In this document: one piece after another, positions 1-46,700 of the stretch
Layout: every line of letters starts with the position of its first letter
Numbering within the stretch: the first letter of the stretch is position 1
Assembly (NCBI RefSeq): GCF_032854445.1
Contig: NC_088300.1
Location: 43,643,682-43,703,681, forward strand
Direction: 5' to 3'
From: Liolophura sinensis
Taxonomy: Eukaryota > Mollusca > Polyplacophora > Chitonida > Chitonidae
DNA length: 60,000 nucleotides
Notes under the pieces: model-generated
What the model saw: the letters and a program-made list of their open reading frames with translations, nothing else
The model's database searches: none
Told to the model about the DNA's origin: nothing
Translations under genes and position numbers: made by a program

Positions 1-1034
1 TATTTGAGTGTGTGACTTACTGGGTCTGTAGAACATGGTACTAGTGCCATCCTCCACTGTGAACACCCAGCTAATTCTACATGTGCCATGTGACACCCAA
101 CTCCTGTCAGGTCCTATTTGAGTGTATGACTTACTGGGTCTGTAGAACATGGTACTAGTGCCATCCTCCACTGTGAACACCCAGCTAATTCTACATGTGC
201 CATGTCACACCAAACTCCTGTCAGGTCCTGTTTGAGTGTGTGACTTACTGGGTCTGTAGAACATGGTACTAGTGCCATCCTCCACTGTGAACACCCAGCT
301 AATTCTACATGTGCCATGTGACACCCAACTCCTGTCAGGTCCTATTCGAGTGTGTGACTTACTGGGTCTGTAGAACATGGTACTAGTGCCATCCTCCACT
401 GTGAACACCCAGCTAATTCTACATGTGCCATGTGACACCCAACTCCTGTCAGGTCCTATTTGAGCATGTGACTTACTGGGTCTGTAGAACATGGTACTAG
501 TGCCATCCTCCACTGTGAACACCCAGCTAATTCTACATGTGCCATGTGACACACATAACTCCTGTCAGGTCCTATTTGAGTGTGTGACTTACTGGGTCTG
601 TAGAACATGGTACTAGTGCCATCCTCCACTGTGAACACCCAGCTAATTCTACATGTGCCATGTGACACACATAACTCCTGTCAGGTCCTATTTGAGTGTG
701 TGACTTACTGGGTCTGTAGAACATGGTACTAGTGCCATCCTCCACTGTGAACACCCAGCTAATTCTACATGTGCCATGTCACACCCAACTCCTGTCAGGT
801 CCTATTTGAGTGTGTGAATTACTGGGTCTGTAGAACACAGTGCTAGTGCCATCCTCCACTATAACCACCCAGCCAATTCAAATCCATCATGTTACACCTG
901 TCTGGTCCCATTTGAGTGTGTGACTTACTCGGTCTGTAGAACACAGTGCTAGTGCCATCCTACACTATAACCACCCATTCAATTCAAATCCATCGTGTTA
1001 CACCTGTCTGGTCCCATTTGAGTGTGTGACTTAC
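1..1034. repeat. Minisatellite made from the LOXHD1 exon 36/intron junction
   Basis: At least nine further copies of a 106-116 bp unit abut exon 36 and run off the left edge. The tetramer-anchored donor recurs at about 16, 130, 244, 358, 472, 588, 704, 818, 924 and 1030, so spacing is 114 (x4), 116 (x2), 114, 106 and 106. Read on the minus strand, each unit contains the exon tail (TVEDGTSTMF.RPS), the donor GTAAGT, and a short intron piece. Copies 1-7 are nearly identical; the two nearest exon 36 are diverged and shorter. The copy at 818 has a damaged donor (GTAATT). The 114-bp units keep an open 38-codon frame through the donor. Confidence 0.5.
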
Positions 1035-36780
<35,746 letters not shown>

Positions 36781-37849
36781 TGTGTCTTCCCACAAACAGC
36801 AATTCTAATGACTTTCTTTCATTTATCTCTCAGTAGGTTATCAACATGATCCTCAGGCTCACATCACCAGTAATTCAATACCTTAAAATGAAAGCAAAAA
36901 TAGTAAAATACATTCATAACTGATATACACATAAGTGACAAATCGACTATTGCTTGGTTTTCTATTGTTCTGGGGATGTAACCACACCCCTAATGCAGTT
37001 TAATTTACCTTAAATACCTCATTTACAAATAAGGTATCCAAGTAGTATCCAAAGTATTCTGCATGATCTTTGACAGCAATTAATTTATACCAACAATTAA
37101 GTCACCACATATTACAATATGCTTCACAAAACTCCAACAAAAAGCATCAACTTCCATAGGAAGCTGGATTCAAAGTTCAAACACAATAATGTATATTGGT
37201 CAAAGGTTTTAAACAGAAATGATTTAGACTGCTGACACATAATGTGGGGCTTCTGTTTTCAATAATAATTCAGTAACAGTAATTACAAGTCACTATGAGT
37301 CATTTTTTGATGTGAAAAATAGGCATTTTATGTTAATTAGGCCTAATCTTGTTCTATGGAGGCTTAATTGAATTAGTACCAGGACTTTGGGACATGACAG
37401 AGTGTTTAATATATTGCAGGATCATATTCAAGTAAAGAGTAAACTGTTAAACTATGGCATTTGGAAGGGATGCAATAAGTTATCACCAAAGGTTCATAAC
37501 TTCTGTCATAGACACCTACATGATGTAGCCTGCTGTTACAACACATGCTAGTACCGGTAACATAATAAAACTACGAAGAATGTACCTTATTGCTATTATT
37601 TACAGTCCATTGTTCTAGTTAAGTGTAAAATGTTAACACTTCGTGTAGTTACATTTCTAGAAGATGTACAGTATACATGCACATGTATAGAAATTATGGT
37701 GCGTGGAATCTTACACGAAACAAGGCCAGTTGTACTACTAGTAGCTGTGATATTCAAAGAAGTCGTTGTTGTAACTGTTTTTCAAACTCGTCTCTTAATA
37801 AAGCACAGAGGCCTCGGTTATGACAATCTTATAAATTATGACGTCTTAC

Positions 37850-38000
37850 CCGTATGTCTCTTCTTACGCTGTAAGTTACGGGAGACACGATCGGGATGAT
37901 CGCTGTCATTTTTAGCGCATTATTGATGTCAGTGTACTTCTGTTTGGAAGCGTTGCCAACGGGTCTACTTCACATGCGCGCAAGTTCCCATTGCACGTAA
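37850..38000 (-). promoter_or_regulatory. Possible LOXHD1 first non-coding exon and promoter region
   Basis: A CpG-richer patch around 37850-38030 stands out from AT-rich surroundings. On the minus strand a good donor (GTAAGA) lies at 37849-37844. A matching acceptor (TTTTAAG) lies just before 36881, so an untranslated exon could splice to a second exon 36881-36781 carrying the start codon. The right boundary is arbitrary. This is inference from splice-like sites only. Confidence 0.5.
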
Positions 38001-38228
38001 AACTTGAACTGATCGTGTATGCGGACATTTAAATCTCAGTTCAACCTACTTACAGTTATCTGCTGAAAATCCAAAATCAAATCGTCCTGTGTATACATAG
38101 CTAGTCTGAGTATGATACACTAAAACATTCGCAATGAGTTACTTCATCCACCATTAATTTTTTTGCGTCAAGTTTGAACCTGTCCAAACCAGAAACTACA
38201 GGTGTCACAAAAAATCTGGGGCCGATTC

Positions 38229-38423
38229 CACAAAGCTATTTCTGAATTAAGACAAACTTCAAAACCTTTTTACAATGCATAGTTTTAGTTGTGGAAGTGG
38301 ACATTTAGACACTTTTGTGTTTACCTAATACTGATGAGGTGAACAAAATATTTAAGTCCTAAAGCCGAAAAATAAGTTTCATGATCGTATTTCAATTTTT
38401 GACTTGTCAGAAATAGCTTTGTG
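38229..38423. mobile_element. MITE-like element, 195 bp
   Basis: CACAAAGCTATTTCTGA (38229-38245) and its exact reverse complement (38407-38423) form 17-bp terminal inverted repeats. No coding capacity. It lies just upstream of the putative LOXHD1 promoter region. Interior words resemble the 7516 family only loosely. Confidence 0.5.
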
Positions 38424-40610
38424 CTGTTCACCCCTGATCTACCGCAGGTGGTTCAGCAGATTAACCATTAAGTATTCAATGCCGCCAGTAAATTAATACA
38501 AATTAACGTTTATACTTATCATAATAATATAACACAAAGGACAATGTTCTGAATATGTCTCACGTGGCAAATGTAACATTAATGATCAGATAGAGCAATT
38601 ACTACAGACACATATGTAGGCCTATCGGTGCATGCGTGGCTACATTATCTCGGAATAATATTAAGATGGTACTAGCACTACATGTAAAAGCTACCTTGAT
38701 TATGACAAGCCTGTTTGGCATAAACACATACTGGTGCATAAGAAGTACTAAAACGTCTTGAATGTCATATGATACAATATAAATTTATGTCTAGACGTTT
38801 CATGATACCACCCACAAACTGAAAAAGGAACAAAATTTATAATGATTTAGAGCTCTTTACTGTACTAGAAGCATCTCGTGTAGACATACGGCGTACACCT
38901 CCATGTACATACGGTGTGTACTAGGTAGGCCCTACGTCATAAAATTGCCTGCCATACCGGTACCTAAAAAAAGGTAGAAAAACAATCCTCGTGGAAGGGC
39001 TGTAATATTATATTAATTTGCATACCATATACAAGCAGTGGTACATTATTTTTTTTAACCACCGAGGAATACATTAAATTTTATTGTAGTACAGAACAAA
39101 TTCGTTGCAAAGCCTTGGCACATTCCGCTCACCTAGCCCGTACCTTTGACAGATTCTGAATTTAGCAGCTGTCTAGTAAATTCTAATATTTGATCAAAAC
39201 AAACAGTTATCTGTCATCTGCTAAAATGTAGTCTTTCTCTACTTCAAATCTGTGGGACAGGCAATGCTCAGTATAACGGTATGTAGAGTTTATTGTTGCA
39301 TAACCACATTTTGTGTTAAATTGGTGATATATATGATCAGGAAGAAATGTTCACGTCTAAGTTAATGTTGTTGTTGTAAACGCCCTACCGCAAACTTGTA
39401 ACTGAAAGTGTAGTACAACGCCTACTAGTTATGATCACTAGTAATGCTCATGTAGGTCAGTTGTATGCTCAATAAGTGATGTAAAGATTTTGTTCATAAG
39501 ATGTTACAGGTTTATAGGGAAGATTCTACATTTATACAACACTAAATTTGATGACAAAACCTAAACCTATATGCTGTGTGCATATTCATGGCAGACTTAG
39601 ACTATTTGATCTAGCGAAGCTCGTGCGGGATTGCTCTATTGTTAGGTTTGGCAAAATTTTATTCGGCCTAGGATGGCCCCAAACCAATGCCATAACGTAT
39701 AAACCTGATGCATAAACCTGATGCAGCTCAGCTGTAATATATTTCACATGTCATTTTGAACTCCTACATTCGAAATAAATATTACATGTGAAATATATCT
39801 CAAGGGCCTTTAAAAAAGTTTACCATTTTACATGTTTCTAATCTTTTTATCATCCGATTTATCGCAAGTTTAAGATTATTTCCAATGCTCAAAGTGACTG
39901 GCTTTAATGCCAGCTGTTACATATTTGACAAAGGCCACTAAGTGTTTGCATCAAGTTTTTAAATGGAGCTCTATTGACATTGGTTTTAGGTTTTCCTTGG
40001 CTGAAGAAATGTGACATCAGAGCAATCAGACTTTGGTATCAATCTCTCATTCATGTCATACATGTTGGCATCTGAACTCGCTGCTTGAAAAAAAAATTTT
40101 TTTCTTTTTTTTTGTAATCCGCACTGCATAGATATGAAATACTGGAGCTGCATTGGCTGACTGTATTGTGACCATAATAGTTTTCACAATTTGAACTGAT
40201 TAATGTTTTTGGTGGTGTTTCAAATATTTTCATTGTGCATATACATCAAGATGAAGGTGGCATGTCTGAATGGAGTTCCTACTTTTTTATGACTCTGACA
40301 AAGGTTTGTCATCTATTTGATGCAAATTAGTTGTTTATGTCAGCCATTTCCTCCACCCATAAACTTGACAGACCTGGTGTAAATGAAAAACACCAATCAA
40401 GCAATCAATCCAGTCATCATGAAATTATTTGAAACTGAAAGTACTAAATGTTGGTGATTAATTCAGGTTGTTTGACTGCCTGATACACAGGTATGGAATA
40501 AAACATGGCTTTCACATTTTTTAGTTGTAACAATGCCAAATTTACCTACTTCGTGTAATCAAGAAAACTTTCATGTAGGGGTACAAGTTTTGTTCACAGG
40601 CCTACCTACA

Positions 40611-41516
40611 TGTAGGAGAACAAGATGGGTATTGATAACCAGGTTCCCATGGCAGTTTTAAAAAATTTGTCTTCATTTCTATGTTCGTCTGTAAATGCAC
40701 GTTCCCTTGAAGGAGAATCCCAGTGCCTTTATTTTCAGTCTAAATGTTCCCTAGACACAATATTTTTGCTATGTTAGTATGTGAACTGCATTTAAAACAA
40801 TATTATTTTAATTAGTTCCACTTAACAAAAAAATGAAAGTTGGACTGTCTGCCTGTCTGCCTGTCTTATCAGCTGCTGAGCGATGGTGATGTCATGCCAT
40901 GAAGACCAGCTGAGATTATGTGTTGAAAAGCCCTGCAAAGTATTGACAAATCCATGCATTACAGGCCTACCCAGTGTGTTTTTCCTGAAGCTGTCGTATA
41001 ACTAAGTCTGTAATTACCCCTACGTTTACACCTCTTAATTAGCACCCTGAAAATCATACAGGTAAAACAAATTTCACAAGAGATATTTTGAGAGATACTG
41101 GAGCTGTATTAGATGCTGGAGAAGTGTGTACAGCATATCAACCGGGTAATATGATGACTGATTTTTGGTCACATGGCAATCACTGTAGATGACACAAATG
41201 TGCTCCTGACTAGTTTGTCTGACACGCATTAGACATCCATCATCTACAGAGAGCTTTCCACATCCATATTAATATTTCAAGTCTATGACCATGATGACAT
41301 TGGCTGATGCATGTGCCCTTCTAGATGGCTACGGAAAGTTTAAACCATCTATGTGGGCACTGCAGTGACACCTTGTAGGAGAACAAGATGGCTATTAACC
41401 AGGTTCCCATGGCAATTTTACAAGGTTTGTCATCATTTTTCTGTTGGGACTCACTATTGTCCTTCTGTAAATGCACATTCCCTTGAAGGAGAACCCCAAT
41501 GCCTTTATTTTCAGTC
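40611..41516. repeat. Direct repeat of about 135 bp, 763 bp apart
   Basis: Segments 40611-40740 and 41374-41516 both start tgtaggagaacaagatgg and share accaggttcccatggcaat-type and cccttgaaggagaa words, ending at tttattttcagtc. The second has a small insertion. Origin unknown; the region is intergenic between the two large genes. Confidence 0.5.
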
Positions 41517-41881
41517 CAATATTTGCATGTGAGAATATTTGCTCAGCGAATCTTAGGATTGCATTAGCATGTAGTACACATGTGGCTAATTGTGTGAAGT
41601 GATTTGCAAGTCAACGACCACCTCAGAGAGGAGTTGTTTACTACCATAGCATAGCTAAACATTTACTCAGCCATTCACAGCGTTGCAATTGCCACCCATA
41701 GTACACAGATATCGCTAAATGCATATCAAAGACCACTGCTCACAGTTTTGTCTTTTACCGCCGCATTGATTTACAACATATGAAGTTGCTGCTCTGCAAT
41801 CTTTATGCATAAGATTTGCAGTCATATTTGTGACAGTATAAAAATTTTGGCCTCTCGTTAATTTAATGGATAGATCTTGCG

Positions 41882-42158
41882 GGGGCCTTGGTGGCTCAGT
41901 TGGTTAGCGCGCTAGCGCAGCGTAATGACCCAGGAGCCTCTCACCAATGCGGTGGGTGTTATTTCAAGTCCAGCTCATGCTGGGTTCCTCTCCGGCCGTA
42001 CATGGGAAGGTCTTCCAGCAACCTGCGGATGGTCGTGGGTTTCCGCCCGAGGTCTGCCCGGTTTCTTCCCACCATAATGCTGGCCGCCGTCATATAAGTG
42101 AAATATTCTTGAGTACGGCATAAATCACCAATCAGATAAATAAATAAATAAATAGATC
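41882..42158 (+). mobile_element. Full-length tRNA-derived SINE (family A)
   Basis: The tRNA-like head carries a box A (TGGCTCAGTTGG, 41892-41903) and a box B-like TTTCAAGTC. A conserved body follows (catgggaaggtcttccagca), then a 3' segment ending in (AAAT)n. The element is flanked by a 9-bp direct repeat GATCTTGCG (41873-41881 and 42159-42167), the target-site duplication. It is the best reference copy of the family in this window. Confidence 0.5.
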
Positions 42159-42342
42159 GATCTTGCGCTATCTAATTAGAGAATTATATGACAGTGTCAT
42201 TGTACTTTATTTTGATATAGAAGTCAGTATTTAAACATATCACCTCAGTGGAACATTATGCAGTTTTATGAACAGCTCAATCAAGCGAGCTACCAGTGTT
42301 ATATGAATACCTTGTTACGTATTGACCCATATTAAATTTCAC

Positions 42343-42508
42343 AGGCTGGCTTCCTCTCTGGGCATATGTGGGAAGGTCTGCAGCAACCTGTGGATTGTTA
42401 TGGGTTTCCCCGCGGGCTTTCTCCCACCATTGTGCTGGCTACCGTCATACTGTATAAGTGAAATATTCTTGAGTGTGGCATAAAACATCAATCCAGCAAA
42501 TAAGTAAA
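42343..42508 (+). mobile_element. Family A SINE copy lacking the tRNA head
   Basis: Begins within the body (ggctggcttcctctctgggc) and ends with the family's 3' segment and an AAAT-type tail. It lies about 135 bp upstream of the first coding exon of the PARP-fusion gene. Confidence 0.5.
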
Positions 42509-42643
42509 TTTGACAAATTAAATGTATTGTAGTGTGGGAAACAACTGTCTGGCACAAGAGAAGTCATTCTGTTGCTTTAGTCATTATGTTGTATTTTTAA
42601 TACCATGAACAATACAATGTGCATTCTTTTGATTTCAGCAAAC

Positions 42644-43700
42644 ATGGACAATAATGATTGCCGTGTGTTAAAGATAAAGGAATTATTCAAAGAGCTACAT
42701 ACTTTGTTCCCTGACAAACCACTGAATGTGTTGACGGATGTAATCAAGAGCTATGAACCTCGTATAAAATGGGCCACCTCTAGTCCTGATGTGCAGACCA
42801 ACAGCTATAATACCTGGCTACAGGCCTGTGCTGAACATTTTCTCATATCAGGTAAATGAAATACTGCAATAAATAACTTATATTATGTACAGTTATATAA
42901 TGCTGACGTTATGATTGGAGTATTCTTTCCAATAAGCTAGAAGATTTTCTGACCTATTGATTAATGTTGTTATGTTTTTGATCAACTGGTCTCCCCAAAT
43001 TAACTCATCACCGAACATGTTTGTTGTTCGTGTTTTAACAGCTGAGCAAACCACATCTCCTGATATACAGTATGCATGTACTTTGGGTCAAGCCCAGGAA
43101 GCAGTGACAAATGCAATGGTCCAACAAGTTGTAAGTACAGATTTGCCTCCCTCAACATTTTATATCAAATCATTGACAGTTTAGCTGACTTTGAATGGCT
43201 TACACATCACAGAGGTATTTACATATTTTAGCCAGCTGAAGTATTAAGGTGTCAAATGTGGGAAAGTTTGTTAGTAACTAGCCAAAGATCAGTTGTTTTA
43301 TCTTGGACATGCAGGTTTCTTTTAATCATATAAATGACTGCTGTTGTATAAGGGAGAGATTGTTGAGTATGGCAACAGTCAACAATTAAATAAATAAATA
43401 AATTAATTCCCATTACCAATTCTGGTGGTCATGTTGAATTAGAATGATACACTCTACCTTATCTATTACATGGACTTATGCTAAAAATGTGTGGTAAAGT
43501 AATGGACATATTCACATATAATTTTCATGTATTTGTTTCAGGTGTTCATATTCCCAGACGCTGATGAAGACTGGGTCAGATCGACATTAATTTACTCAAA
43601 ACGACGTTATGGAGACAACATTGTTGATAGGACATGTAACTATATGTTTGAAAACCCTTTCAAATACCAGAAGAAAAAGTCTGCTCCTGTTTCTGATTCT
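42644..43700 (+). CDS. RING1-IBR-PARP protein: N-terminal region with two FPD-type segments
   Basis: Exons 1 and 2 and the start of exon 3, about residues 1-145. Two segments share a Phe-Pro-Asp beginning followed by a helix: LFPDKPLNVLTDVIKSYEPR and VFIFPDADEDWVRSTLIYSK, the second followed by a Cys-Asn-x-Met-Phe-Glu segment. This spacing is reminiscent of CUE/UBA-type ubiquitin-binding helices and of the N-terminal part of RNF216-like proteins. The similarity is by eye and weak. Confidence 0.5.
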
Positions 43701-46700
43701 AACTCAAGTTTAAGTGGATCTGAGCAAAGCACAAGAAAAGATAAACAGAGCACTGAAAGTTCACTGCGTATTGATTCCAGTGTGTTAGGATTAGATTCCT
43801 TAAATGATGGGGACCTTTCTTCTCTCTTGCCTTCTGATTCTACGCAACCAAGAACACAGTCCTCTGGTTCAATACAAAATATTGGGTCAAGACCAGCAAG
43901 AACTATGTTGTCACAAATACCTTCAACATCTACTTTGCCCCTGATGACAGACCCAGAACCATCAACATCAAGTTCGTCACAAAGGTATGTGCCATTAAAT
44001 TCTGATTTGGCAAAAATTGTGGAGAAAAAACCGTCAACATCAGGTTCTCTGCGGATTGATTCTGACTTGTTACAACTTGATTCTTCGAGTGATGAGGACC
44101 TTCCGTCTTTCTTGCCTTATGAGTTTGAAGCAGCTAGTTCAAGACCATCTGCATGTAGTGAATTGCTTAGTAGTAATCCAGAACCATCTGTGTCTGGTTT
44201 GTCACAAAATGGTGAGTCTAAACCATCAACATTTGGCTCACCTGATGTGACAGTGTCATCAATACCTGGCTTGTCACAGAGGGGTGAATCAAGACCATCA
44301 ACATCCAGCTCACCACATGTGACAGTGTCATCAATACCTGGCTTGTCACAGAAGGGTGAATCAAAACCATCAACATCTGGCTCACCACATGTGACAGTGT
44401 CATCAATACCTGGCTTGTCACAGAAGGGTGAATCAAGACCATCAACATCCTGCTCACCACATGTGACAGTGTCATCAATACCTGGCTTGTCACAGAAGGG
44501 TGAATCAAGACCATCAACATCCAGCTCACCACATGTGACAGTGTCATCAATACCTGGCTTGTCACAGAAGGGTGAATCAAAACCATCAACATCTGGCTCA
44601 TCGCAAGTGACACAGTCATCACTACCTGGTTTGACACGAAAGACTGAGTCAAAACCATCAACATCTGGATCTCTACAAATTGATTCTAACCTGTTACAAC
44701 TTAGTTCTTCTAGTGAAGAGGACCTTCCTTCTTTCTTGCGTTTTGATTTTGAAGCATCAGTTTCTAAGCCAAGTCTTTCTCATGCTGTACACAGTAGCCG
44801 GCAAGAACCATCAGCATCTGGTGTATCTGAAAACGCAGATTCAAATGCATCATCAAGTTCTTCATCAGAAACTTACCCATCACCATCGTCTTACTCTACA
44901 CAAATAGCAAACTCAAAGCCATCCGAGTCTAGTTCATCATCACTATCAGTTGGTTTGTCATTAAACATTGGGCCAAACCCTACCAGATCTGCATGTCCAT
45001 CATCAGTGAAACATTCTGGAAGTACTCGAGGAGAGAGACATGGAGAGCAGGGAAGGAGAATTCAGCCATCATCTGAATTGTCTCATGCATCTTCTTCACA
45101 TTTCCAGCAATCCATGGCTTCAGGTGATACATCATCTGTCCAGTGTCCACAGCTGTCCTCAACAGGACAGGGAGATAAGGGCAAGGTGTCTACAAAGAAA
45201 GTTGAATCTAGTGCCAAATATCACACCAAAGCACAGGCTAGATATCTCGCTGAGCACCTTCAAAGAAAAATGCAACAGTTAAGGTGTCTGCAGACACTGA
45301 ATAGCAGCCCTGATGCTGTAAGCTCCACCTCATTACCAGTAAACAGGAAGAGATCTTCATCATTAGAGGGTTCAGGTACCCCAAATCAGTTCAAGCGGCG
45401 CACTGTATCGCAACCAGTTCTGCCGTCCGCATCATCAACATCATTAGAATTGGATCGTCTGGATTACCTGCTTTCTAAGGAGAGGTCCCATCTTGCTAGT
45501 AGCAGGAGTCAGTCTTCCACAAGCTCAAACACTGATCAACTGAGCAGTGGAATAAAGAGTTTCAAAGGACATCTCCCACAACCTAGTATGTATACCACTG
45601 TGGTGAAAGGAAAGAAACTTCTTGTGAAACGCCTCCAAGGTTCTCGTGCTGCATCGGGACTGCATCCAAATCATCACAGGCCTTATAATCGGGGCCATTT
45701 GAGAAATGCTGAGATAAATGTTCCATGTACAGTTCACTCAGATGCCAGTCTGTCAAAGGCAGGAGGAACATCAAGATCTGTTACACCTGGACATGGATCA
45801 AAAGTAAGGGATAGATGTGCTTCTGTAGTGCCAGCTCCTGCTTCAAGTGACAGAGCACCTCATAGGCCTGCACCATCATCTGATAGCTCATCAGTCAGCA
45901 TGAGGGATCAAACATTGCCTGCTGAAAATTCCTATCATCTGACCATGACATCAACCACACCTAACAGTAGAACAACTTCCCCTGGTCATGCTTCTTCATC
46001 AAGTATGGACACTGCATCAAAAATGGACTCAGTCTTACTCCAAGCAATGATGAGACGTGCCAGATCATCAAAGTTGAGAATGGGTGTACCTCAAGCAAGA
46101 TCCATTTCTGCTTCCACACCTACCAGGTCATCAGGATCAGCATCAGATGCCACATCTTCCACATTAACCTCCACCTCTGTGACACCATCAAGTGGAAGGA
46201 CCTCTGTCTCGAATGTTTCAGGTAGATCTACAACTTCAAAATCATACAGGTCAAAAGATAGATCCTTTTCAGCTTCAACAGCTGGAAGGTCTCCAAGATT
46301 AGGGATATCAACACAGCATTATTTACCTTCAACTTCTTCAGCAAGACCTGGCACCCAGATGTCCTTATCAACTTCAGCTCCTGGCAGATCATCAAATTCA
46401 AGGCTCTCAACACAGCATGATACACACTCTTTACCTTCAGCTTCTCCCTTATCATCAACGCCTGGCACTAAAGTGTCTATGTCATCATTAACTCCTAGTG
46501 GATCATCAACTTCAGTGGCTTCAGCACAACATAGTGCCCCCTCTGCATCCATTGGGTTGGAGACTCCAGGGTCACATGAAAGATACTTCTCAGTGTCAAC
46601 GTGTGCTAGATCATTAAGCACCTCAGAACTTACAAGATCTCAAACACCGCCAAGTTCTGCTCGATTATCAGGTAGGACATCAGCCTCAGTGCCTTCAAAG

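Larger units (their letters stand above)
38424..42638. other. Intergenic region between the two divergent large genes
   Basis: No convincing coding sequence on either strand. It contains the direct repeat pair (40611-41516), two SINE copies (41882-42158 and 42343-42508) and a SINE-tail-like remnant near 40370-40415. The first exon and promoter of the PARP-fusion gene should be here, but no decisive signal was seen. Confidence 0.5.

Noticed and set aside
205-552. 115-codon minus-strand open frame in the left-edge repeats
   Set aside because: It is the 114-bp minisatellite read in the exon 36 frame through its splice donors. Not an independent gene, though translation of unspliced units is discussed as a finding.
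37630-37899. 89-codon plus-strand open frame upstream of LOXHD1
   Set aside because: No recognised domain; it overlaps the putative LOXHD1 5' region and has no supporting splice context.
41882-41960. tRNA gene
   Set aside because: Box A and box B-like segments are present, but the cloverleaf is decayed and the sequence continues into a SINE body with a target-site duplication; it is a SINE head.
44218-44664. 148-codon minus-strand open frame
   Set aside because: Antisense shadow of the 72-bp coding repeat in the PARP-fusion gene; repetitive Met/Val/Leu sequence produced by the repeat.
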